Shown here in pieces: positions 5,738 to 12,841 of a stretch of 15,515 bases of DNA; the first letter of the stretch is position 1, and every line of letters starts with the position of its first letter. The DNA is taken from the NCBI GenBank assembly GCA_002423705.1, contig DINW01000048.1, positions 7,082-22,596 on the forward strand, read 5' to 3'. The notes under the pieces are model-generated. The model was not told the origin of the DNA. It saw only the letters and a program-made list of their open reading frames with translations, and searched no databases. The translations under genes and the position numbers were made by a program. Source of the DNA: Clostridium sp. UBA5530 (GTDB taxonomy: Bacteria; Bacillota; Clostridia; Clostridiales; Clostridiaceae).

Positions 5738-6772
5738 ATGATCAATGTAGCGATAAACGGTTTTGGTAGAATAGGAAGAACTCTTCTTAGAATTGCTGCC
5801 ACAAAGTCTAAAAATAATTTTAATATAGTAGCTATTAATGCTAGAGCTGATATAAAGACCTTAGCTCACCTTTTCAAATATGATTCTTGCTTTGGTACTT
5901 TTACTGGTACAGTAGAAACTACTGAGGATTCTTTAATAATCAATGGAGATGAAATTAAGATTCTCCACTACTCCACTCCAAAGGATATTCCTTGGGGAGA
6001 AATGGATGTAGATATAGTTATAGAATCAACAGGTAAATTTAAAACTAAGGACGAACTTCAAGGTCATATGGATAATGGAGTTAAAAAGGTTATTTTAACT
6101 GCTCCTGGTAAAGATGAAGACGTTACCATAGTAATGGGAGTAAATCATGAAGAGTTAGATTTAAGTTGTCATAACATAATTTCTAATGCTTCTTGTACAA
6201 CTAACTGTTTGGCTCCTGTTGTAAAGGTTTTAAATGATGAATTCGGTATAGTAAATGGCTTAATGACAACTGTTCATTCTTATACAAATGATCAAAATAC
6301 ATTAGATAAAACCCATAAAGATTTAAGAAGAGCTAGAGCTGCTGCTGAATCAATAATACCAACCACTACTGGCGCAGCAAAGGCTATAGGAAAAGTCATT
6401 CCTGAACTTAAAGGAAAATTAAATGGCTTCTCTTTAAGAGTACCAACACCTACAGTGTCTATCACTGATTTAGTTTGTAATATTAAAAAGGATGTTACCG
6501 CTGAAGAACTTAATGAGGCTTTCCTTAAGGCTTCTAGAGGATATTTAAAGGGAATATTAGAGTTCTGTGATGAGCCATTAGTATCAGTTGATTTCAAAGG
6601 TAACAGTAATTCATCAATAGTAGACGGTCTTTCAACCATGGTCATGGATAAGAGATTGATAAAAGTGGCTGCATGGTATGATAATGAATGGGGATATTCT
6701 GCTAGAGTTGTAGATTTAACTGAATATGTAGCTAAACAACTCATGGAAATGAAAGTCTCAAAGATCGCTTAA
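5738..6772 (+). CDS. gap: Type I glyceraldehyde-3-phosphate dehydrogenase, GapB-like
   Basis: A 344-residue phosphorylating dehydrogenase joining glyceraldehyde-3-phosphate, phosphate and NAD(P) to 1,3-bisphosphoglycerate. The Rossmann start is INGFGRIGR (6-14), the active site SNASCTTNC with Cys153, and the catalytic base His180. In strictly NAD-dependent glycolytic enzymes an Asp follows INx at the end of beta-2; here the sequence is INARAD, with Ala35 at that place, as in GapB-type enzymes that accept NADP. HKDLRRARAAAESIIPTTTG is also GapB-like. The gene stands alone with its own promoter and terminator, not in a gap-pgk-tpi operon, which fits a gluconeogenic or NADP-linked role. The SD is AGGGGG. 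Family is certain; cofactor is inference. Confidence 0.95.
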   Translation: MINVAINGFGRIGRTLLRIAATKSKNNFNIVAINARADIKTLAHLFKYDSCFGTFTGTVETTEDSLIINGDEIKILHYSTPKDIPWGEMDVDIVIESTGKFKTKDELQGHMDNGVKKVILTAPGKDEDVTIVMGVNHEELDLSCHNIISNASCTTNCLAPVVKVLNDEFGIVNGLMTTVHSYTNDQNTLDKTHKDLRRARAAAESIIPTTTGAAKAIGKVIPELKGKLNGFSLRVPTPTVSITDLVCNIKKDVTAEELNEAFLKASRGYLKGILEFCDEPLVSVDFKGNSNSSIVDGLSTMVMDKRLIKVAAWYDNEWGYSARVVDLTEYVAKQLMEMKVSKIA

Positions 6773-6813
6773 ATTAATTAGCTTGCAACTTTAACCAATA
6801 TATATATTTTTCA

Positions 6814-6880
6814 TTCTAAGCTTCAGATTAGTTTTTAATAAGGAATCCTTTATTGATTTGAAGCTTAGAAACCTTTTTTA
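6814..6880 (+). terminator. Terminator of the gap gene
   Basis: TTCTAAGCTTCA (6814-6825) pairs perfectly over 12 bp with TGAAGCTTAGAA (6859-6870), followed by CCTTTTTT. The apical part can extend through AATAAGGA and TCCTTTATT with one bulge, making an unusually tall hairpin. It lies 40 bases after the gap stop codon. Confidence 0.85.
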
Positions 6881-6896
6881 TTTAGTTAAACTTTTA

Positions 6897-6923
6897 ATCC
6901 ATAAAACTCCTCTGTTTATGGAT
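6897..6923. repeat. 9-bp stem-loop between two terminators
   Basis: ATCCATAAA (6897-6905) and TTTATGGAT (6915-6923) form a perfect 9-bp stem with a 9-nt loop. Neither strand has a T run directly after it. It stands between the gap terminator and the patatin terminator, so three hairpins follow each other in this convergent gap. Confidence 0.45.
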
Positions 6924-6942
6924 GCCTATATATAACAAAAAT

Positions 6943-6987
6943 AAGACTATTGCCAAGGGTGATTATTTCACCTTTGGCAATAGTCTT
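6943..6987. terminator. Bidirectional terminator overlapping the end of the patatin gene
   Basis: A 20-bp stem (6943-6962 with 6968-6987) and a 5-nt loop. On the plus strand the only imperfection is a G-U pair (6957/6973) and CTTTTT ends the stem. On the minus strand the same position is an A-C mismatch and ATTTTTG follows. The loop holds the patatin stop codon (6965-6963), and the last codons of that gene form one arm of the stem. Confidence 0.85.
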
Positions 6988-7964
6988 TTTCGATTTTTAG
7001 TTATGGTTCTAACATTAGATCTTATAACCTTTATCTGTCTCAATCTTTTTATTCCATCTTCTATAGTTTCTTTTTCTTGAATCATTTCTTCTAAATTTCC
7101 ATTTATTTTGTCATAATTTTTTTCTATGGTTTCTACTATATCTCTATTAGGATCATCCATAACCCCTTTAAATAATCTTAATACATCCTTATATCCTTGA
7201 AGTATCCTATCTAAGGAAGTTTGCCTTGAAAAATCCAAAGTACCAACAAGCCATCCTCCCAAATCTTTTGATGGCAATATCTCTATTATTTTAGCATTAG
7301 GATAAAGGCTCTTGTCCACCCTTGCGTATTTATTAAAATACATTACTATTATAATATCACAGCCTATATCATATAAAGGTTGTATTGGCACATTATCCTT
7401 AAGACCTCCATCCATGTATACCTTACCTTCTATATCTTCACTACCAAATATCATAGGCAATGCTGTGGTGGCACAAAGAATGTCCTTTATGGTCTTTGAA
7501 TCATAATCATTTATTTTAAAATACTTAGCCTTAAGTTCTGGAAGCTCTGTACAACACACATAGCATGGAACCTTGGAAGTCTTAATTTTTTCATAGTCTA
7601 AGCTGTCATTAATTGTATCCAGCAATCCATCCTTGGATATTACAGTGCCTTCCTCTCTTAAGGTACTAGCCCATTGTATAACAGCATCCATATTTTTTTC
7701 TGATATCTTCAGGTATACCATATTCCTCATGATAATTTTTTCATCAATGGGCAGCATCTTTTCTTGAGAGCTATTTAGCCAGACTTTTTCTCCTACGCTA
7801 TAATCTTTTTGTACAAACATTACTCCATTAAGGGCTCCTATAGAGGTTCCTGCTACAGCTTCAATCTTATCTTCTATTCCTAAAAGCCTAAGGCCCTTCC
7901 ATGCTCCTATTTGATAAGATCCTTTTCCTCCACCCCCTGCAAAAACTAACCCTACTTTGCTCAT
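6963..7964 (-). CDS. Patatin-like phospholipase
   Basis: A 333-residue cytosolic lipid acyl hydrolase of the RssA/patatin type. The oxyanion loop is GGGGKGSYQIGAW (10-22), the nucleophile Ser41 lies in GTSIG, and the catalytic Asp185 in MDGGLKDNVP, so the Ser-Asp dyad is intact. The C-terminal 80 residues are charged and helical. I prefer ATG 7964, which lies 5 nt after GGGAGGG; the upstream in-frame ATG at 7979 directly abuts its SD. It is a single-gene unit facing gap. The upstream region has a perfect 18-bp palindrome beside the -10, so repressor control is likely. The substrate lipid is unknown. Confidence 0.93.
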   Translation of the reverse strand: MSKVGLVFAGGGGKGSYQIGAWKGLRLLGIEDKIEAVAGTSIGALNGVMFVQKDYSVGEKVWLNSSQEKMLPIDEKIIMRNMVYLKISEKNMDAVIQWASTLREEGTVISKDGLLDTINDSLDYEKIKTSKVPCYVCCTELPELKAKYFKINDYDSKTIKDILCATTALPMIFGSEDIEGKVYMDGGLKDNVPIQPLYDIGCDIIIVMYFNKYARVDKSLYPNAKIIEILPSKDLGGWLVGTLDFSRQTSLDRILQGYKDVLRLFKGVMDDPNRDIVETIEKNYDKINGNLEEMIQEKETIEDGIKRLRQIKVIRSNVRTITKNRKRLLPKVK

Positions 7965-7995
7965 CTCTCTCCCTCCCATCTCCTTTATTATTACT

Positions 7996-8001
7996 ATTAT
8001 A
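7996..8001 (-). promoter_or_regulatory. -10 element of the patatin gene
   Basis: TATAAT on the minus strand, about 30 bases before the start codon. The -35 position 17 bp upstream (8024-8019) reads AGGAAT, a poor match. The spacer is almost wholly occupied by the 18-bp palindrome. Confidence 0.5.
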
Positions 8002-8004
8002 TCT

Positions 8005-8022
8005 GAATTTCATATGAAATTC
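8005..8022. promoter_or_regulatory. Perfect 18-bp palindrome, operator candidate
   Basis: GAATTTCATATGAAATTC reads the same on both strands over all 18 bases. It begins 3 bp upstream of the patatin -10 and covers the spacer up to the -35, where a bound dimeric repressor would block RNA polymerase. No regulator gene is adjacent. The shape fits a small winged-helix or TetR-type dimer, but the family cannot be named from the site. Confidence 0.65.
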
Positions 8023-8102
8023 CTAACCTTATATTATTATTTATAAATCTTTAATTTATTTACTATAACTACTTAACTTATATCTATTAGTTATATTAAG
8101 GA

Positions 8103-8131
8103 TTGTTTAAAAATAAAATAAACTATATAAA
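8103..8131 (+). promoter_or_regulatory. Possible promoter of the SH3-like/giant-protein operon
   Basis: TTGTTT (8103-8108), a 17-bp spacer and TATAAA (8126-8131) form a fair sigma-A match. However, the transcript would begin at about 8138, inside the SD site, leaving almost no leader. Either the mRNA starts at its SD or the real promoter lies elsewhere in 7980-8148, which holds nothing else clear. Confidence 0.3.
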
Positions 8132-8148
8132 TCTGTTGGAGTGATTAG

Positions 8149-8574
8149 ATGTTTTTTGTAGTACTTACACTTATATTAATTATCTTAGGAGAGTTTTTTT
8201 ACTTTATGCGTCAAATAGGTGATAACAGAAGCTTCATTCTCCTATTAAAAAGAGAAAATGAAATTCTAAAGGACAAGGCGAAAAATTCTAAAAAGAATTA
8301 TAGTTCTTTGGAAGTTAAATTTTCTTCTCCTGTGATATCCTATGGTGAAATTATTGCTAATACTATGGTTTTTCTAAGTCCTTTAGATACTTCTCCTATG
8401 CTAACCATGGTTAATTCCCCTTCAAAGGTAAAAGCCCTTTGCAAGGCTCAAATTTTTGATGAAATATGGTATGAAATCTCTCTAGAAGTTTCAACAAATA
8501 TAAACTCTAGAGGCTGGGTTAAAAGCTCATCTATGATTTTTAATGAATCTAAGACCTTGACTAATATGTATTAG
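8149..8574 (+). CDS. Small membrane-anchored protein with SH3-like domain
   Basis: A 141-residue protein. Residues 1-20 (FFVVLTLILIILGEFFYF) form a membrane anchor or uncleaved signal. Residues 26-50 are highly charged and helical, possibly a short coiled coil. Residues about 70-130 resemble a bacterial SH3 fold: short strands, VKALCKA, then IWYEISLE and the typical ending RGWVKSSSM. Bacterial SH3 domains usually bind peptidoglycan or proteins at the cell surface, so an outward-facing anchored adaptor is plausible. The giant protein gene starts 23 bp downstream, so the two probably act together. The SD is GGAG, 7 nt before ATG. The SH3 call is by pattern only. Confidence 0.6.
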   Translation: MFFVVLTLILIILGEFFYFMRQIGDNRSFILLLKRENEILKDKAKNSKKNYSSLEVKFSSPVISYGEIIANTMVFLSPLDTSPMLTMVNSPSKVKALCKAQIFDEIWYEISLEVSTNINSRGWVKSSSMIFNESKTLTNMY

Positions 8575-8597
8575 CACTACTCAGGAGGTTCTTTTTA

Positions 8598-11500
8598 ATG
8601 CCTTTAAGAAGTGGCAATTTACTTGAAGCCTTGTCTATATCTAAAGATATCCTTCTAGAAAAAGGCACATATATTCTAGAAGATATAATTTATATAAATG
8701 AGCCTTTTTCCATTGCTGGTGAGGATAATGTCACTATAATTGGTACCTTTATAATAAATTCCCCTGGAGGCTTCTATAATATAAATTTTATCAATAACAA
8801 TCCCAATCATGATCCATTAATATTCCTTCAAGGTAACTTTTCATTTAAATTTGAAAAGTGCTCTTTTATGGGTACCAGTGGTTTTGGTGTATATTCCACC
8901 TTTCCATACTGCAACTTATATTTTATAGATTGTTCCTTCTCCTTTTTAGAATATGCCATTACTACTAGTTTCCTAGAAAACATAAGACTTCTTGAATGCT
9001 GTTTATTCAGTTTTGTTTCCAAGCCAATAAAACTATTACATTCCAATTCTAATGAAAGTTTAAAATGTATTTGTCCTTTAAAAAAGTTATTTATTGCTCC
9101 TTTTTACAAATATATTCCTAATCTACTATCACAAACCTTTGTAGTTCTTCATATTATAAATCAGAAAGAGAGGAATTGGTTTGGTAATGGTTTTACATTG
9201 ATGATAAATGATTCTTCACAGTATTCCCTGTGTAACAATTCTATCAAAGGAGGAATTTTAATGGCCCAAATTCTTGAAATATTAACCATAAGTAACGTGA
9301 ATCCTAAGAGCTTAGATCTCCAGATAAATCAAAAGTTTGATGGCAGTGAAATAGTTGAAGTTTTTGAAAGTGCTACTCCAACTAATATACTTGCATCAAC
9401 CCTAGTAAAAAGCTCACTAACATTAAGTGAGAATGTGAGAACTTTAATTTTTAGCCCAATTCTTCTTAGTCCTACAGTTGATTATACATTAAAGATAACT
9501 AAAGGCAGCGAAATACTATTTAAAGCCTTTTCATTTGCCAGCTTTGGTCCTATGACTGATGTTCAATTGACAACCTTCGGAACTTGTTTAGCAAAATTTT
9601 CTTTTCAGTATCCTGTAAATAAGCTTCTAAATACAGTAGTTCATCCTGGTGGCCAAGTTGAGCTTTCCAATATGTACTTTTTATACTTTGGATTAGATAC
9701 AGATGTATCTGAAGATCCAGAAAAACAATGGTTAGGATATATAGTATTAGATGATACCCATGAGTATGCTTTCCAATCTCCAGACTTAAGAACTTTGATT
9801 ATTCAATATAATGGTAGAGGTATTCCTATAGGTGACCATAAGGTTATGGTTAATTATAGTAAACATCAAGGTCCAACTAATATAATGGAGGATTTCTCTA
9901 CTCCACCAAGACTAATTCCAATTATAGAAGAGAACTTCTCTATAACCACCGCCTATGAGCCTACTTCTCCAACTAGTGTAGAAGTTATATCCCGCACTGA
10001 GGTTATTGTAACTTTTGACCATGCTGTTTTATTAAAACCTAGCAAGCTAAGTGCTTTGTCAGTAAATGGAGTTCTTGCTAGTGTTGCTAGTCAAAGTTGG
10101 GCAGATTATAGCTTTACTAAGATTAGGTATATATTAAATGATGCATCTGCTTTACCTATAGGAGATATACTAGTTACAGTTCATCCTATTTATGATGCCT
10201 ACGGTTTCTTAACATCCTCTAAAGATTTTAGTGTGAAAGTAGTAGCCATACCTCCAACTATAACTAAAATAACTCAAGTAGAATATCCTGCAAATCCTGC
10301 TACTACTGAAATAGACATAACCTTCTCAACAAAAATGAACTTTGTTGACCCTGGTTCAGCTAGTAATAAAAACTACTATCATGTTTATGATTCAACTCTT
10401 GATGAAAAGAGTATAATTTCTGTAACTAGATTGGATGATTATAACGTAAGAATGGTGATAGAATTCTTAGAAGCTGGTAACTATCTTTTAACAGCCTCAC
10501 AAATAAAGGATTTCTTAGGTCTTGAGATGCCTTATACCGAAAGAGGCTTCAAGATAGTAGATAATACTGTTCCCGATGTAGAAGAAATCATAGCAGCTAA
10601 TGGAGGAACTTCCCTTGTTATAAAGTTTAATGAAGCAATGTCTATCGCTGGTCTTTATTCTGCCATAGATCCTGTAAACTTCATGATTTCTAAACCAGCA
10701 GGGGACTACCCTCTACCTAGTATTGCACCATCCTTAGCTATGAGTGGCAATAAGTGGTCAAGGTTTACCTTGCCTGCAGCTTCTCCTATACTACCTTTTG
10801 TAGTAGACCCTGCCTATCTAGTTCATATAGGATATCCTAGAATTAAAGATGTACTCCATGTAAACAATGCCTCTGGGAATATATATCCTCTATGTAAAAC
10901 TAAGCCTATAACTAGGCTAGTAAACCCTCTATCTATTGTTAATGGATTAATTAGAGTAACCTCTGATTCATCTTTTGCTTTTGAATATTCTGGTTCTAAT
11001 GAATTTTATGGTGGTGCTTTTAAAGCAGACTTTACTGTAACCTTTAATGGTAGTCCTATTCCTATACTAAATACAGAGATGGTAGATTCTAAAACTCTTT
11101 TATTTACCTTTGCAGCTAACACCTTTGATTCTTCAAGTACCGCTATAGTATTATCAACTATAGCACCTGTATCTCCAGCAATTTTAGCTACTAAAGATGT
11201 ATTTGGTAATCCTATTGTTAGTAATGTTTCAAATAATACGGTAGTTAATAGCTTAAGGTCTAAAATTAAAGGTATCAGCTTAGTAGATGTTAATGGTAAT
11301 ATAGCTACCTTAAACTTGAAATTTACTGAGGATCTTCAAGCTACATCTCCTGACGATTTTACAGTTAAGTTAAATGGTTCTACAGTATTATTTAATGATA
11401 GTGCTTCAGTTGTAACTTCTAACCCTGATACAGTGGCTTTAAATGTAGTATTACCTGCTCCTTTAGTTTTCACCGACGTTTTAACTGTAACTGCGGATAA

Positions 11501-12077
11501 ACCTACTGCGTTAATCATGACTGTTGATATAAATGACAATAAGATTCAACAATTTGTAAATGAGCCTGCTCAGAAGTTCACAGTTAAATCTATTGCTTGG
11601 AAGTATTCTAATCCAGCTGCTATCACTAATGATACATTATCCATAACCTTTAATGGTAAAGTTCTTCCATCTTCCTTAGTTACTGGTTGGGATGGTACTA
11701 CACCTCGTCCAATAGCTCCTGGTGAAGTTACAATTAAGCAAACTGGAACTACTGCTACATCTCAAATTGCAACTATAGCCTTTAATGTAGCTCCAAATCC
11801 AAATTTATTTGGTAACTTCTTAGTATACAGTCCTAGCGCTACACCTTTTGTACCTGTTGGAAGTACAGTAACTTCAGCATTTATAACAGTAGCTTCCTTA
11901 AGTGTAGATATAGATGGAAACAGCGTGCTTTCTTTGAAGTTCAACGGAGAAACCATGGCTGTAAATATAGCAGCAGTAACCTATGCGCTATACAATCCAA
12001 AGCCATATACCATGAACAGTGCCGCAACACTATATATCAATTTGGACTACACTCCAACTACCAAGCCAGCACTATAA
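8598..12077 (+). CDS. Large beta-helix plus tandem Ig-like domain protein, unknown function
   Basis: 1159 residues in one open frame. Residues 30-170 look like a right-handed beta-helix, with recurring KCSF, DCSF and ECCLF rungs. From about 222 to the end follow roughly seven to nine beta-rich modules of 90-120 residues resembling SbsA/Big-type Ig-like domains. Clear examples start near 455, 552, 656, 784, 889 and 997, with strands such as EVIVTFDHAV, EIDITFSTKM and TLSITFNGKV. There is no signal peptide, membrane helix, sortase motif or SLH domain, odd for a surface-type architecture. AGGAGG lies 9 nt before ATG 8598. A second strong in-frame start sits at 9261. I do not recognise the whole protein. 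Confidence 0.75.
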   Translation: MPLRSGNLLEALSISKDILLEKGTYILEDIIYINEPFSIAGEDNVTIIGTFIINSPGGFYNINFINNNPNHDPLIFLQGNFSFKFEKCSFMGTSGFGVYSTFPYCNLYFIDCSFSFLEYAITTSFLENIRLLECCLFSFVSKPIKLLHSNSNESLKCICPLKKLFIAPFYKYIPNLLSQTFVVLHIINQKERNWFGNGFTLMINDSSQYSLCNNSIKGGILMAQILEILTISNVNPKSLDLQINQKFDGSEIVEVFESATPTNILASTLVKSSLTLSENVRTLIFSPILLSPTVDYTLKITKGSEILFKAFSFASFGPMTDVQLTTFGTCLAKFSFQYPVNKLLNTVVHPGGQVELSNMYFLYFGLDTDVSEDPEKQWLGYIVLDDTHEYAFQSPDLRTLIIQYNGRGIPIGDHKVMVNYSKHQGPTNIMEDFSTPPRLIPIIEENFSITTAYEPTSPTSVEVISRTEVIVTFDHAVLLKPSKLSALSVNGVLASVASQSWADYSFTKIRYILNDASALPIGDILVTVHPIYDAYGFLTSSKDFSVKVVAIPPTITKITQVEYPANPATTEIDITFSTKMNFVDPGSASNKNYYHVYDSTLDEKSIISVTRLDDYNVRMVIEFLEAGNYLLTASQIKDFLGLEMPYTERGFKIVDNTVPDVEEIIAANGGTSLVIKFNEAMSIAGLYSAIDPVNFMISKPAGDYPLPSIAPSLAMSGNKWSRFTLPAASPILPFVVDPAYLVHIGYPRIKDVLHVNNASGNIYPLCKTKPITRLVNPLSIVNGLIRVTSDSSFAFEYSGSNEFYGGAFKADFTVTFNGSPIPILNTEMVDSKTLLFTFAANTFDSSSTAIVLSTIAPVSPAILATKDVFGNPIVSNVSNNTVVNSLRSKIKGISLVDVNGNIATLNLKFTEDLQATSPDDFTVKLNGSTVLFNDSASVVTSNPDTVALNVVLPAPLVFTDVLTVTADKPTALIMTVDINDNKIQQFVNEPAQKFTVKSIAWKYSNPAAITNDTLSITFNGKVLPSSLVTGWDGTTPRPIAPGEVTIKQTGTTATSQIATIAFNVAPNPNLFGNFLVYSPSATPFVPVGSTVTSAFITVASLSVDIDGNSVLSLKFNGETMAVNIAAVTYALYNPKPYTMNSAATLYINLDYTPTTKPAL
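9246..9263 (+). promoter_or_regulatory. Internal ribosome-binding site and in-frame start
   Basis: AAAGGAGG (9246-9253), fully complementary to the 16S rRNA tail, lies 7 nt before ATG 9261, which is codon 222 of the large gene and in the same frame. Starting here would give a 938-residue protein beginning MAQILEILTISN, containing the Ig-like modules without the beta-helix. The start falls on the apparent domain boundary. It looks better than the SD of the annotated start. Confidence 0.6.
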
Positions 12078-12105
12078 TAATCTATATTATGTTTTTTGCA
12101 AAAAC

Positions 12106-12140
12106 AAAAGGCAGTTCCTTATCTATAGGAACTGCCTTTT
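12106..12140. terminator. Bidirectional terminator after the giant gene
   Basis: AAAAGGCAGTTCC (12106-12118) pairs over 13 bp with GGAACTGCCTTTT (12128-12140) around a 9-nt loop. Rightward the stem ends in CTTTTT; leftward it ends in CTTTTGTTTTTG. It serves both the giant gene and the convergent Dabb gene. Confidence 0.9.
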
Positions 12141-12165
12141 TATCTGATGTAATATTTTAGTAAGG

Positions 12166-12187
12166 CTAAAATTAAGTTTCACTTAAT
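12166..12187. repeat. Short interspersed dyad, copy 1
   Basis: The sequence starts CTAAAATTAAGT and ends CACTTAAT. It holds a perfect 7-bp inverted repeat, ATTAAGT (12171-12177) and ACTTAAT (12181-12187), and directly abuts the Dabb stop codon. The segment 14994-15015 matches it at 19 of 22 positions, also just past the stop of a leftward gene. Confidence 0.4.
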
Positions 12188-12493
12188 CTAAACCTGATAA
12201 TCTACTACAACTCTTTTTTCATATACCTTTCTTATAAACCCTGCTGCTATCTTCAAATGCTCTGGATGATTTTGATACACTTCTAAGTCCTCTTCTGTTT
12301 TAAACTCAGAGTATAGCACTACATCATAAGCTTGGTCTCCTTTATTTATGTTAATTCCTACTTCTATATCCCGAAGTCCCTCTATTTTCCCTTTGAGAGA
12401 CTCTAAGCCTTCCTTTATCTTTTTTGCATTTATGTCCTTATTGTTTTCCTCTGCAAAGTCCTTTAGTTTCCACATTACAATATGTTTAATCAT
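12188..12493 (-). CDS. Dabb (stress-responsive A/B barrel) family protein
   Basis: A 101-residue protein forming a dimeric alpha+beta barrel. The family start MIKHIVMWKL (1-10), the segment DVVLYSEF (57-64) and YQNHPEH (73-79) are characteristic, and length is typical. Dabb proteins have varied or unknown roles. No catalytic pair is evident beyond His4 and the HPEH histidines, so I assign no reaction. ATG 12493 gives the standard family N-terminus but has only a distant AGGA. An in-frame TTG at 12505 is closer to that AGGA and would add four residues. It lies about 66 bp after the MNT gene without a clear terminator between them, so co-transcription with the toxin-antitoxin pair is possible. 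Confidence 0.85.
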   Translation of the reverse strand: MIKHIVMWKLKDFAEENNKDINAKKIKEGLESLKGKIEGLRDIEVGININKGDQAYDVVLYSEFKTEEDLEVYQNHPEHLKIAAGFIRKVYEKRVVVDYQV

Positions 12494-12559
12494 AAAATTT
12501 ATCAAGCATTCCTAAAAAAGTATTACTTGATTTCCCCCTTCCTATGTTTTATTTTATTA

Positions 12560-12841
12560 TTAATAAATTTTTACTCCATATTTGTCTATTTCTCTTCTAA
12601 GTTCCTCATTAACTGAACCCTGAAATACTATATCACAAGAGTAAATTCCTACTATATCATTTATTTCCTCTGATATTGTGCCCCTTAACCTATGAGAGCA
12701 ATCTATACATAAATCTATATCTGAGTTAATCTTATCATTTCCCTTTGCCCTTGATCCGAATAAAATAACCCCATTTATATCCTTATTACTTTTAAAGTAT
12801 TTAATCAAATTATCATACACAGACTTTTCTATATTATACAT
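12560..12841 (-). CDS. MNT-domain nucleotidyltransferase, antitoxin of HEPN/MNT pair
   Basis: A 93-residue minimal nucleotidyltransferase. GS (29-30), ten residues, then D41-I-D43 is the GSX10DXD active-site motif, and Asp70 in CDIVF is the likely third metal ligand. Proteins of this kind (HI0073, MntA) pair with HEPN toxins; in studied systems they neutralise the toxin by adding AMP to a tyrosine next to its active site. The ATG directly follows the TAA of the HEPN gene with no gap and no strong SD of its own, so translation is probably coupled to the upstream gene. All catalytic residues are present. The antitoxin role is inferred from motif and context. Confidence 0.88.
   Translation of the reverse strand: MYNIEKSVYDNLIKYFKSNKDINGVILFGSRAKGNDKINSDIDLCIDCSHRLRGTISEEINDIVGIYSCDIVFQGSVNEELRREIDKYGVKIY

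Noticed and set aside
6292..6744. Long reverse-strand open frame within gap
   Set aside because: It is the antisense shadow of a strongly conserved gene with no SD or recognisable domain.
7965..7979. Upstream ATG for the patatin gene
   Set aside because: Its GGAG directly touches the ATG. The next ATG has GGGAGGG at 5 nt and begins right before the conserved first strand.
9119..9235. Evidence that the beta-helix part once ended at TAA 9233 in another frame
   Set aside because: That frame also has stops at 9119 and 9185, so it does not look like a lost reading frame. A recent frameshift fusion is not supported.
12494..12520. Seven-codon upstream ORF (ATG 12514 on the minus strand) overlapping the Dabb start
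   Set aside because: Its AGGA directly touches the ATG, so translation is unlikely. Kept only as a remark on the uncertain Dabb start.
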